From an uncultured Muribaculaceae bacterium (GTDB lineage Bacteria > Bacteroidota > Bacteroidia > Bacteroidales > Muribaculaceae): 22,676 nt of DNA. Of the stretch, positions 13,568 through 21,492 are shown piece by piece. Under the pieces are notes generated by a model that was not told where the DNA came from, did not search any database, and worked only from the letters and a program-made list of their open reading frames with translations. Numbering within the stretch: position 1 is the stretch's first letter; each line of letters opens with the position of its first letter. The stretch is from contig CAJUPZ010000029.1 in assembly GCA_910588065.1 (NCBI GenBank), forward strand, positions 1 to 22,676, read 5' to 3'. The position numbers were made by a program, and so were the translations under genes.

Positions 13568-15643
13568 TTAGAAAGCATCGACAAACACGAATGAAACATT
13601 GATGCGGCGGTGGGCCCCGCCCTTTTCCTTACTCACTTCAATGGCATAGTTGTATGTCACATCCATGTCGGCGAGGGCGGGAATGCCGAGCAGCAGATTG
13701 TTTCTCACACCCTGGGCGCGCATGAATGCAAGCTGCTCGTTTGTGCTGATACCCTCCTTTGAATTGACAGAAACCGAGGAGAGGTTGCCGTCGATGCGGC
13801 AGGGCTCGGAGTCAAACTCGCCGAGAGAGCCGTCGTAGGCTATCGGTCTGCCGATGGGGAGCGCGTCGGCGGTGCCGGTCATGGTGATGATGAGGCGTTT
13901 GCCCGGGGCGACATAACCGGCAAAGTCGGTTGCGAAAGCCTTGCGCACGATTGCGAGCATGGACTCAGCCGCCGGCGAGTCGGAGATGCGGTATTTGCCC
14001 GGGGCGAAGTCCTCCTTGGCAGAGAAGTCGGGGTCCACGGTGTAGGTGAAGTCGACCTTGTAGTTGTTGATGCGTCTGCCTGAAGCGTCGAAGTCAGAAA
14101 TAATGTCAGCCCGGGCATCGATGTGGGTGTGCTCAGAGATTGAGCTGCTGCCGCGTGCCTGCTCAATGATGTCGGTCTTGATATCCTGCAGGCGGGCATC
14201 CTCGCGGCTTGACTTGCGGATGAGGTCGAGCGATATGAATGAATCATCGGTGGCGAGGAAGTCGAGGCTCTGGCGGTCGAGGTTGTCAAACCGGTATGTT
14301 TTGCCTGTGGTGGGGTTGTACACATCGGCATATATCAGCTCGAAGGTGTCGTCCGGTGTGAGGCCGTACACCGCGTTGCGGAACTCCAGGTTGGAGCCGT
14401 CGCCGAAAGCGGCAGCTTCCTCCTGCGATACTGTGAGATATACCGCCGGGAGGCCGCCCACATTAAGGGTAAGGATGTTTGTCTCGGGGTTATAGCCGCC
14501 GAGGGTCACATCTGCGTGGCTGATGAGGTCGCCGGCGAGCGATGTGGCGATTTCGTTTGCAAACAGTTTTTTCTGCCGGGCCTTGGTCTCGTCGTTCACA
14601 CGCAGCGCGTAGTCCTCCTCGGTTTCCATCGGCTTCATTTTGGTCCATTCGAGCATCCGGGCGTTGAGTTCATCCTCAAGCATCTTCGTATAGTTTGGGG
14701 CGAAACCGGCGATGCGCTTGTATTTTACAGAAGCGGGCGCGGTGTAGGCTATGAAATCGGTGTTTTTGCCGTCGCGGATAAAGCGGGCGTCCGTGATGTG
14801 GCCTTCGGGGTCAAGGAGAGTGAGGGTGTCGGCCTTGTCAATGAGGTTTATGAAAGAGATACGGTTGCCGGAACTTGCCGCGGCAACATACTTGCCGTCG
14901 GGGTGGAAGGAGAGGGCGGTTGCAGCGGCGGGGAGTGGAGCCTGCATGGTCTGCCCGAAGCTGTGGGCATCGAATATCGACATCTTGCCGTCGGCGGTGG
15001 TGACGCCGAAGCGTGAGCCTGCCTGGTCAAAGGCCGCCGATGATACAGCCGCAGGCATATTGAGGGTGTGGGTCACCGCGCTGCTTTGAGGTGACACAAT
15101 CTCAATCCTGGTGCCGGAGATGGCAGCCAGGCGGTCTGAGGCATGGTCCGATACCAGCTCATCGGGAGTGGAGGAGATGGTCACCGACATTTTGGGCTGA
15201 AGGGTGCGCGCGTCATAGAACCGTATTGCAGGTCCGTCGGCCACGGCAAGCAGTCGGGCGTCAGCGGTGTAGCCTATGGCCGATGGCGCGGTGAGGTTTT
15301 TTATCTGTCCGAGCTTGCGCTTTTCGGAGTTGAGGTCGTAGACGGTAACGGTTTTCTTTTTGCCGCCGGTGAGCACTGCAACAGAGTGGCCTGCGGGATT
15401 GACTTTTATAGATCTGATGTCAGCGGGAGCCTCGGCGATGGTGTAGCCTTTGAGGTTGTACACCCTCCTGCCGTTGCTGAAATATATGGAGTAGAGATAG
15501 TTGTCGACCGCCTGGGGCTCAACCGGCTGACTGTAAAACAGATTCTTGTCCGTATGTATGCCGGAAGGAATTGTCTGTGCGTCAACGGTCGCTGCGGTAG
15601 AGAGAAAGAGAGTCAGGGCTGCAAGGTGAATGTGAAATTTCAT
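13568..15643 (-). CDS. Exported WD40-propeller protein with OmpA-like end
   Basis: A 691-residue protein with a signal peptide (1-22, TVDA/QT). Residues of about 50-325 have repeated beta-propeller blades with WD40-like patterns, such as IRSIKVNPAGHSVAVLTGG, DARLLAVADGPAIRFYD and ATALSFHPDGKYVAAASSG. A charged helical stretch (about 325-375) and a middle region of unknown type follow. Residues of about 581-691 (LIITMTGTADALPIG, then NEQLAFMRAQGVRNNLL) recall an OmpA-type peptidoglycan-binding domain with an insert, though the match is weak. It is the first gene of the operon, behind a TAnnTTTG element, and 12 bases ahead of the caspase gene. A propeller partner may act as scaffold or sensor for the caspase; this is inferred from context and from WD40-caspase links elsewhere. 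Confidence 0.78.
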   Translation of the reverse strand: MKFHIHLAALTLFLSTAATVDAQTIPSGIHTDKNLFYSQPVEPQAVDNYLYSIYFSNGRRVYNLKGYTIAEAPADIRSIKVNPAGHSVAVLTGGKKKTVTVYDLNSEKRKLGQIKNLTAPSAIGYTADARLLAVADGPAIRFYDARTLQPKMSVTISSTPDELVSDHASDRLAAISGTRIEIVSPQSSAVTHTLNMPAAVSSAAFDQAGSRFGVTTADGKMSIFDAHSFGQTMQAPLPAAATALSFHPDGKYVAAASSGNRISFINLIDKADTLTLLDPEGHITDARFIRDGKNTDFIAYTAPASVKYKRIAGFAPNYTKMLEDELNARMLEWTKMKPMETEEDYALRVNDETKARQKKLFANEIATSLAGDLISHADVTLGGYNPETNILTLNVGGLPAVYLTVSQEEAAAFGDGSNLEFRNAVYGLTPDDTFELIYADVYNPTTGKTYRFDNLDRQSLDFLATDDSFISLDLIRKSSREDARLQDIKTDIIEQARGSSSISEHTHIDARADIISDFDASGRRINNYKVDFTYTVDPDFSAKEDFAPGKYRISDSPAAESMLAIVRKAFATDFAGYVAPGKRLIITMTGTADALPIGRPIAYDGSLGEFDSEPCRIDGNLSSVSVNSKEGISTNEQLAFMRAQGVRNNLLLGIPALADMDVTYNYAIEVSKEKGGAHRRINVSFVFVDAF

Positions 15644-15686
15644 TTGTATCCTGTAAAAAAGAGGTCTTTTGGGATTATTCAGAGTG

Positions 15687-15694
15687 CAAAATTA
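15687..15694 (-). promoter_or_regulatory. Promoter -7 element of the caspase operon
   Basis: On the - strand TAATTTTG fits TAnnTTTG exactly and lies 43 bases upstream of the WD40 gene ATG. No convincing -33 TTTG is seen at the normal distance; that position abuts the palindrome at 15719-15741. No other exact -7 match was noticed in the gaps down to the DUF4384 gene, so this promoter may serve all five genes. Confidence 0.55.
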
Positions 15695-15718
15695 CTAAAT
15701 ATCGGTGTTATGGGCGTG

Positions 15719-15741
15719 GGTGTGAAATGATTTTTCACACC
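15719..15741. promoter_or_regulatory. Perfect palindrome beside the caspase-operon promoter
   Basis: GGTGTGAAA and TTTCACACC form a 9-base perfect stem with loop TGATT. It lies where the -33 region of the downstream promoter should start, and after the GH31 terminator. It may be an operator that controls the WD40-caspase operon, or a backup terminator; no T-tract follows on the - strand, which favours an operator. Confidence 0.45.
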
Positions 15742-15750
15742 ACTGTAATG

Positions 15751-15795
15751 AAAAAAGCATAAAAAACGCGGGACAGCCGGTATGACTGCCCCGCG
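15751..15795 (-). terminator. Intrinsic terminator of the GH31 gene
   Basis: Arms at 15767-15776 and 15786-15795 pair over ten positions with one mismatch (CGCGGG and CAG blocks), with a 9-base loop. On the - strand the stem is followed at once by TTTTTTATGCTTTTTT. It starts 22 bases after the GH31 stop codon and separates this gene from the caspase operon. Confidence 0.9.
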
Positions 15796-15817
15796 GAATA
15801 TCAGAGAATGTTTACTT

Positions 15818-18800
15818 TCAGAAGCGGACAGTGTTGAGCTTTTTGTCAACAAGCATTCCGTCAGCGGGTTTTGCGGAGAATGCGCCTCTCTGCCTTGCTG
15901 TGAAGCGGATTATGAACAGAGTGTCGGAGCCTTCAAGAGCCGGCTTCTCGCCGATGTTTACGAATGTCGGATAGAGGGCTTTGACACCGTTGGTGTGCAG
16001 GCGGTCATTCGTGAGGTTTTCCATCTGCTGCATGGCAACCGGCTCTATGCCTGCGAATTGCCATTTCTGCTGGTCGTACGGCAGGGCAAAGCTGAGAGCG
16101 TTGACGCTGCTGAGGTCGGAGCCTTTGACGGCGATGCTCACGGTGTCGCCTTTGGCTGTTATGCCGGAGGGGATGTCAAGGATTAGCTTGCCGGCGAGCG
16201 GAGCCGCGTTGTCATTCGGCTCTACTCCGTCATCAAGGCGCGTGGCGACAGTTGAGATGTCGTATGAATCGATGAGGCCGTTTCGGTTTATGTCGCCGAC
16301 GCTCACATAGCCTTCAAAGTCGGAGTCGCCGCTGCGCAGGCCGGTGTAGTTGGTGTACGACATAAGGTCGTTCTCATCAATCTTACCGTCGGAGTTGATG
16401 TCGCCGGGGATATAGCTTTCGGTTCCGGGCACTTTGAATACGTATAGCTCTCGTCCCGAGCCGTAGTTGCCTACACCCTCGGTAGCGGTAATGCGGATGT
16501 AGCGTGCCGTTGGACGGTCGGTGAATACGAATTGCTTGGTATCGCCGTTGCGTTTCCACACGAAAGAGTCCACCGGAGTCCAGTGCTCCTTGTCCATGCT
16601 CACAGCCACGCTGCCGCGCAGTATGGTGCCGTTGCCGCCGTCGGTTCGTGGCAGGTAGTCGAAGCGGTCGAGGGTGTTGACGCTCATGAGGTCGATTGTG
16701 AGGTCAAACGGTATTGCGTTTTCGCGGTATTTGGTGTGCCATGTGTCGCCGCTCTCGGCAAAGTCGAAGAGGCGGTTCACTCCGAATCCGCCCTGGACAG
16801 GCACGTTGACCTCGCCGCGGATGCCGCGGATTGCGAATTCGAGGGGGTTGGATTTTGTGCGGGCGTTGATGGTAGTCCAGTCGGAAGCTCCGTCGGCGTT
16901 CACAGCGCGGAGGCGGAAGGTGTAGTCCGTTTCGGGTTTGAGGTCTGCGAAGGTGAGGCTGTCGGCGCAGATGTTGGTGTAGGACAGGCCGTTGAACTCA
17001 ATCTCATACGAGTCGGCGTTGTCCACGGTTTTCCACACCGGGGTTATCGAGTAGGCTCCGATATTGCTGTCGGCAGTGTCGGCACCCGGGGCAGTCAGCG
17101 GGCCGTGGGATGCGAGCAGCGTGTTTGGGATGTCGAATCTGAACCCCTTGACCTGCACCTCTACCGGGTTTGCAGTGATGTCTGTGGCCTGCAGCTTGAT
17201 GAGGAGCTGCGGGTTTTTGGATACAGAGAAGGATGCGGCCTCGCTGCCGGGTGTCGGGAAGCGGTTCAGCTCAGGGGCAGGGTTGTAGAAATATAGGTTT
17301 TGGCCATTTGCGAATTCAGCGGCGGATGAGGCCTCGCGGAGGGCTACTTTGGTTTTGCCGATGCGTGCGCTGACTGCCGCGGGCTTGCTGCTGACGTTGA
17401 CAATCAGCTCGGTGGACTGCTCGGGGTTGAATCCGGTGAAAGAGCCTGTTGTCGGGGCGATGGCTATGTCGAGTACTCCCTTGGGGGTGACATCGGATTT
17501 CACTTCGGTGAGTGCGAAGGATGCGCCGTCGCGGTAGCTCTCGGTTGTGCCGTCGTCATCGTACAGGGTGAATGAGGAGCTGCCTTCGGGGTAGAATTCG
17601 AAGATGCGGCGTGTGCGGTCTATCTGCGAGGGATTGTTGTTGGGGTTGACAAGCGGTATTATGGCGCCGGCTCTCACAAACACGGGCAGTTTCCAGATGG
17701 GGGCGTCGAAATGGTTGAGCACAGTCTCGCCGGTGTAGGTTTGTCCGGTGTAGTAGTCAAACCATTTTCCGGCGGGGAGATATATGCCGTTGCGGATATC
17801 GTTTCCGAGGGTGTCGGCCGCGGTAGCCTGATATATCGGAGCCACCAGGAAGTCGGGACCGTACATGTATTGGTAGCGGGTGGCTGCGCCGAGAGTGTAG
17901 GGGTTCGGGTAGTCGAGGAACATGGCCCTGATCAGGGGCTTGCCGTTGACGGCTTCGGCGGCGTATGTGTAGGCGTAGGGCAGCAGCTCCGATTTGAGCT
18001 TGAGGTAGTTGCGGTTGATTGATGCTGCCGGTTCGCCCAGGGCATGAGGGTATTTTTCATTGCGTCCCCAACCGTCCATGTTCAGCTGCATGGGCGAGAA
18101 GGTTTTCCATTGGAAGTCACGTATGTTGACAATAGGATTGCGGCCACCGAAAATACCGTCCATGTCGGAGGTTATGTTCGGCTGTCCGGCGAGTCCGGAG
18201 CCGATATAGGTTGGTATGTGGAAGCGGATGTATTCCCATTCGCCGCCTGTCTGGTCGCCGCTCCACACCCCGGCGTAGCGCTGTGTGCCGGCCCATCCGT
18301 CGAGTGATATAATGAAGGGGCGGGCATTGTTGCCATAGTAGGGCATTATCTCGCCGACGTCGGCAACGCCGTTGAGTCCGAAGGAGTAGCCCCAGCCAAC
18401 CCATGCCACATCGGTTTTGAGCACTCTCACCCCTGCATCGCGCACCTCCTTGACAATATCACGCTGCAGCAGGGCGCTGACATCGGCTTTGGGGTGAAGG
18501 TCGCTCTGAGTCCAGAGGCCGATCTCCACGCCTTTTGAGCGGGCATAGTCGCCGAACTGACGGAGGTTTTCAATGTTGCCGTCAAGGGTTTCGGTCTGGC
18601 CGTAGCCAGCACCGTATCCGTCGTTGGGCAACACCCATCCGAGTGGCATGTCGTGGGCGGCGTAGCGGTCGACTACCGCTCTTGCAGAGAACTGGTAGTT
18701 GTTTTTCTCACCGTTGAGCGACTCTTTTATGCCGCCGTTGTCGCGCTGGCTCTCCTTGTAGCGTTTTCCGTCCTCAAAGAGTATTCCTTTCTCGTCCTCG

Positions 18801-19675
18801 GCCCAATAGTCGCGGTTGTAGGCGTTGAGGTGGCCTTCGTAGAAGCCGAATTTGGGCAGGAGCACCGGGTTGCCGGTGAGCTGGTAGAAGTCGGCGAGCA
18901 GTCCGGCGGGGGTGTCATCCACCATAACAAAGGCATCGAGGTAGTCGGTGTCGTGGCTGAGGCTCACAGTTCCGGGAGTCTCGGCGCCGAAGTCGTATTT
19001 GCCTTTGCCGAAGGTGTGGAACATTATTCCATAGCCGTTTGTCGACCAGTAGAACGGTGTTGGTGAAGCCACTCCGCCATCGGTCCAGCTGTTCTGGTTT
19101 TCAATGGCTATGGCTTTGCCTTTGTGGGAGAAGCGTCCGTTTTGTACACCGCCTCCATAGAAGTATTCGTCGGGATTTTCGGCGAGGGTCATCACAGTGC
19201 GGCCCTTTTCAAATTTCAAGGGAGCGGTTTCCTTGGCAACAGTTTTGCCGCCGGCTTTTTCGGTGACGCTCATAGTGGCATCGGCCTTGTTCCATACAAC
19301 GGCTATTCGCGGAGTGGAGACGGTGATTTTGCCGTCGGCGTCTTTGATGTCTAAGCCGTTGACTCCCCGGCGAGGGTTTTTCACGAGGATATCGGCCGGA
19401 GGGGTTGCCTTCGGATTGCGGATAATGCCGCCGTTGTCATCGCGGAAAATACGGAAAATGTTGTCGCCGTAGAAATCAACGGCCATGCGCTTGCCGTTTG
19501 AGAGCGAGAGCTCCACGGTGGTCGGGTTCAGTCGGGTGGCTCCTGTGATGCTCACAGCGCGGTCGGACTGCTGTTGCTCTGCCGGTGCAGATGCAAGCGC
19601 GGCTGGGGGCAGCCCACCCAAAGTGAGGATGGAGGCTGCGGCGAGCGCGAGGATGCGGTTTGTGTTTTTTGTCAT
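15818..19675 (-). CDS. Secreted GH31 glycoside hydrolase, multimodular
   Basis: A 1285-residue exported enzyme: signal peptide 1-29 (AALA/SAPA), GH31 N-terminal sandwich about 40-250, catalytic barrel about 255-600, proximal sandwich and DUF5110-like part about 600-770, a sandwich of unknown type near 780-860, Fn3 about 870-942, F5/8 type C (discoidin/CBM32-like) about 950-1083, dockerin 1088-1148 with loops DINSDGKIDENDL and DINRNGLIDSYDI, and a cohesin-like domain about 1160-1285. The expected nucleophile is Asp422 (LKTDVAW) and the acid/base Asp474 (WSGDQTGG). GH31 enzymes cleave alpha-glycosides with retention. From memory, the DGWAGTQ and WSGDQTGGEWEY segments resemble subfamily 18 alpha-N-acetylgalactosaminidases acting on mucin-type glycans; alpha-glucosidase or alpha-galactosidase remain possible. 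No SusC/SusD genes flank it. Transcribed alone, with a strong terminator. Confidence 0.9.
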   Translation of the reverse strand: MTKNTNRILALAAASILTLGGLPPAALASAPAEQQQSDRAVSITGATRLNPTTVELSLSNGKRMAVDFYGDNIFRIFRDDNGGIIRNPKATPPADILVKNPRRGVNGLDIKDADGKITVSTPRIAVVWNKADATMSVTEKAGGKTVAKETAPLKFEKGRTVMTLAENPDEYFYGGGVQNGRFSHKGKAIAIENQNSWTDGGVASPTPFYWSTNGYGIMFHTFGKGKYDFGAETPGTVSLSHDTDYLDAFVMVDDTPAGLLADFYQLTGNPVLLPKFGFYEGHLNAYNRDYWAEDEKGILFEDGKRYKESQRDNGGIKESLNGEKNNYQFSARAVVDRYAAHDMPLGWVLPNDGYGAGYGQTETLDGNIENLRQFGDYARSKGVEIGLWTQSDLHPKADVSALLQRDIVKEVRDAGVRVLKTDVAWVGWGYSFGLNGVADVGEIMPYYGNNARPFIISLDGWAGTQRYAGVWSGDQTGGEWEYIRFHIPTYIGSGLAGQPNITSDMDGIFGGRNPIVNIRDFQWKTFSPMQLNMDGWGRNEKYPHALGEPAASINRNYLKLKSELLPYAYTYAAEAVNGKPLIRAMFLDYPNPYTLGAATRYQYMYGPDFLVAPIYQATAADTLGNDIRNGIYLPAGKWFDYYTGQTYTGETVLNHFDAPIWKLPVFVRAGAIIPLVNPNNNPSQIDRTRRIFEFYPEGSSSFTLYDDDGTTESYRDGASFALTEVKSDVTPKGVLDIAIAPTTGSFTGFNPEQSTELIVNVSSKPAAVSARIGKTKVALREASSAAEFANGQNLYFYNPAPELNRFPTPGSEAASFSVSKNPQLLIKLQATDITANPVEVQVKGFRFDIPNTLLASHGPLTAPGADTADSNIGAYSITPVWKTVDNADSYEIEFNGLSYTNICADSLTFADLKPETDYTFRLRAVNADGASDWTTINARTKSNPLEFAIRGIRGEVNVPVQGGFGVNRLFDFAESGDTWHTKYRENAIPFDLTIDLMSVNTLDRFDYLPRTDGGNGTILRGSVAVSMDKEHWTPVDSFVWKRNGDTKQFVFTDRPTARYIRITATEGVGNYGSGRELYVFKVPGTESYIPGDINSDGKIDENDLMSYTNYTGLRSGDSDFEGYVSVGDINRNGLIDSYDISTVATRLDDGVEPNDNAAPLAGKLILDIPSGITAKGDTVSIAVKGSDLSSVNALSFALPYDQQKWQFAGIEPVAMQQMENLTNDRLHTNGVKALYPTFVNIGEKPALEGSDTLFIIRFTARQRGAFSAKPADGMLVDKKLNTVRF

Positions 19676-19770
19676 GATATATTGTTAATAATTATGATTG
19701 TAAAGCAAGTGTTGATTGAACAATTATGGCGGTGAGGGTGTCTATAAAAGTAAACCGTAACTGATTATTT

Positions 19771-19980
19771 ATGAAACGAAGGATTTTGACATGGCTGCTT
19801 GCAGTGTTGATTTGCGGAGGTTCGGCAACTGTGCTCGAGTCCTGTGGGTCGATGCGCTCTTACTGGGGAGTGGAGGGTAATTACGATTTTGACGATCACC
19901 ATCATCACCATAAGCCCAAAAAGCATAAGAAGCATCATAAGAAGCACCACAAGCATCACCATCATGATGATGACGATTGA
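19771..19980 (+). CDS. Small His/Lys-rich exported protein, probable lipoprotein
   Basis: A 69-residue product. An N-terminal signal (KRRILTWLLAVLICGG) leads to LESC, an imperfect lipobox with Cys25. After a short link (GSMRSYWGVEGNYDFDD) the rest, from residue 43, holds 14 His and 8 Lys with an Asp tetrad at the end. Such runs bind Ni, Zn, Cu or Co in known His-rich proteins, so metal buffering or storage at the membrane is a reasonable guess. The ATG is the first codon of the signal sequence, and the stop is only 3 bases from the converging queC stop. No exact TAnnTTTG is seen in the 95-base upstream gap. The low-complexity tail makes homology claims unsafe. Confidence 0.72.
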   Translation: MKRRILTWLLAVLICGGSATVLESCGSMRSYWGVEGNYDFDDHHHHHKPKKHKKHHKKHHKHHHHDDDD

Positions 19981-19983
19981 CAC

Positions 19984-20625
19984 TTACTCGCAGCTGATGC
20001 CGGCTGCGTCGAGAGCCTGACGGCGCTCTATGCAGGTGGCGCATCTGCCGCAATGGTGCTCACCGCCTTTGTAGCATGAGTATGTGTGCGAGTAGTCCAC
20101 CCCGAGCTCTTTGCCACGGCGGGCTATGTCGGTTTTGGATATGCCGGTGTATGGGGCGATCAGCTCGATATTGGCGTATGTGCCGGCTTTGAGTGCGCTG
20201 CCCATGGCGCTTACAAACTCCGGTCGGCAGTCCGGGTACACGGCGTGGTCGCCCCCGTGGTTTGCCATCATCACTTTTTTGAGGCCTTTGCTCTCCGCAA
20301 GTCCGGCCGCGATTGCAAGCATTATGCCGTTGCGGAACGGCACTACCGTTGAGGCCATGTTGCTCTCGGCGTAGCTGCCCTCGGGCACATCGTCGGCGCT
20401 TTTGAGCAGCGCGCTCTCGAAGTGGCGTTTCATGAAGGCGAGGTCTATCTCGATAAGCTCTATGCCCAGCGAGGCACACTGCCAGCGGGCGCACTCTGCC
20501 TCACGCTCATTCTGGCAGGCTCCGTAGCTGAAATTGAGCGCAGCGGCGATGGAGCCGCTGAACTCGTGGAGCATTGTGGTGGAGTCCAGCCCCCCTGACA
20601 ATATCAATAAGGTGTCTTTAGCCAT
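19984..20625 (-). CDS. queC: 7-cyano-7-deazaguanine synthase
   Basis: QueC converts 7-carboxy-7-deazaguanine to preQ0 using ATP and ammonia, a step in queuosine biosynthesis. The 213-residue protein has the PP-loop ATPase motif LSGGLDSTT near its N-terminus and the C-terminal zinc-site cysteines in CYKGGEHHCGRCATC. The STVVPFRNG and HGGDHAVYPDCRPEF segments are also typical. The ATG at 20625 is preferred; an upstream TTG at 20652 lies inside the predicted -7 element and cannot be transcribed from that promoter. The common YGQRH motif is replaced by YGACQNERE. It is divergent from trmB and shares an overlapping promoter zone with it; both products act on tRNA modification. Confidence 0.94.
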   Translation of the reverse strand: MAKDTLLILSGGLDSTTMLHEFSGSIAAALNFSYGACQNEREAECARWQCASLGIELIEIDLAFMKRHFESALLKSADDVPEGSYAESNMASTVVPFRNGIMLAIAAGLAESKGLKKVMMANHGGDHAVYPDCRPEFVSAMGSALKAGTYANIELIAPYTGISKTDIARRGKELGVDYSHTYSCYKGGEHHCGRCATCIERRQALDAAGISCE

Positions 20626-20649
20626 GTGACAAGTCTTTATATTATGACA

Positions 20650-20657
20650 CAAAATTA
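20650..20657 (-). promoter_or_regulatory. queC promoter, -7 element
   Basis: TAATTTTG on the - strand, an exact TAnnTTTG match. Transcription would start near 20645, leaving about 20 bases of leader before the ATG at 20625. No TTTG is found at the expected -33 place, which instead coincides with the opposing trmB -7 element. Confidence 0.6.
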
Positions 20658-20679
20658 GCGAAAATCCCGCGGTTTTATC

Positions 20680-20687
20680 TAATTTTG
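20680..20687 (+). promoter_or_regulatory. trmB promoter, -7 element
   Basis: TAATTTTG on the + strand, an exact TAnnTTTG match, only seven bases before the trmB ATG at 20695, so the leader would be 0-3 bases. The expected -33 place (TTAG at 20655-20658, spacing 21) overlaps the queC -7 element. CAAAATTAG and CTAATTTTG together form a 9-base inverted repeat over 20650-20687. Confidence 0.6.
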
Positions 20688-20694
20688 CAGCTAT

Positions 20695-21492
20695 ATGGGC
20701 AAAAACAAGTTAAAAAAGTTCAGTGAGATGGAGACGATGGATTTCGTGCTCCAGTATCCTTTCGGTGTTCTTGAGCGTGAGGGGTTCCCTTATCGCGGCA
20801 AGTGGCATGAGGATTTTTTTCATAACTCCAACCCTATTGTGCTTGAGTTGGGGTGTGGCAAAGGTGAGTACACCGTCGGGCTCGCGCGCCGCTACCCGGA
20901 CAAAAATTTTGTGGGCATAGACATAAAAGGCGCACGGATGTGGACCGGCGCCTGCCAGGCCCGCGACGAGGGGCTTGGCAATGTGGCTTTTCTGCGCACG
21001 GACATTGAGCTGCTCAGCCGGTTCTTTGCCCCTGGCGAGGTGGCCGAAATATGGATTACCTTTCCGGACCCGCAGATGAAAAAGGTGCGCAAGCGCCTCA
21101 CCGGCACCCGTTTTCTGGAGCTTTACCGGAGTGTGCTCGCTGCTGACGGTGTGGTGAATCTCAAAACCGACAGCCCGTTCCTGTACACCTACACCCGTGA
21201 GATGGCCCGCCACAATGGCCTGAACCTTATTGCCGATACTTCAGACCTTTATGGCGAAGGCCACCACTGCGCTACTGAGATTCTCGGCATACGGACATAC
21301 TACGAACAGCAGTGGCTCGACCGTGGCCTGACCATAAAATATCTCTCTTTCACCCTACCTCAGGGCGTGGAGCTCAGCGAGCCCGAGGTGGAGATTGAAC
21401 ATGATACATACCGCAGCTTCTCGCGTGGCGAGCTCCAGCACACCGACCTGCGCGAGGCTGCCGTGAAACCAAAAGATTTACAAAAAGACTGA
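20695..21492 (+). CDS. trmB: tRNA (guanine-N7-)-methyltransferase
   Basis: TrmB makes m7G at position 46 of tRNA with SAM as donor. The 265-residue product has the SAM motif ELGCGKGEYT (51-60), GIDIKGARMW (74-83), the family signature FPDPQMKKVRKRL (123-135) and the NLKTDSPFLYTYT segment with Thr158-Asp159, all expected in the family. The usual FPDPWPKKRH reads FPDPQMKKVR here, a modest change. The stop overlaps the mrp start (TGATG at 21490-21494), so the two are translationally coupled. The C-terminal part after about residue 225 is longer and charged. Confidence 0.94.
   Translation: MGKNKLKKFSEMETMDFVLQYPFGVLEREGFPYRGKWHEDFFHNSNPIVLELGCGKGEYTVGLARRYPDKNFVGIDIKGARMWTGACQARDEGLGNVAFLRTDIELLSRFFAPGEVAEIWITFPDPQMKKVRKRLTGTRFLELYRSVLAADGVVNLKTDSPFLYTYTREMARHNGLNLIADTSDLYGEGHHCATEILGIRTYYEQQWLDRGLTIKYLSFTLPQGVELSEPEVEIEHDTYRSFSRGELQHTDLREAAVKPKDLQKD

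Noticed and set aside
11627..15643. Caspase as part of a cytoplasmic anti-phage system (CBASS or gasdermin type)
   Set aside because: No nucleotide cyclase, gasdermin or effector gene is nearby, and the products all carry signal peptides.
16532..17296. 254-residue open frame on the + strand
   Set aside because: It is antisense to the Fn3 and F5/8 region of the GH31 gene, with low-complexity Val/Gly composition typical of shadow frames.
19907..19980. His tract as an artificial tag or vector sequence
   Set aside because: Lys-interrupted runs, a native-looking signal sequence and a chromosomal context 3 bases from queC argue for a natural gene.
20626..20652. TTG start adding nine residues to QueC
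   Set aside because: The TTG is part of the predicted -7 element; family members begin near the MAKDTLLILSGG segment.
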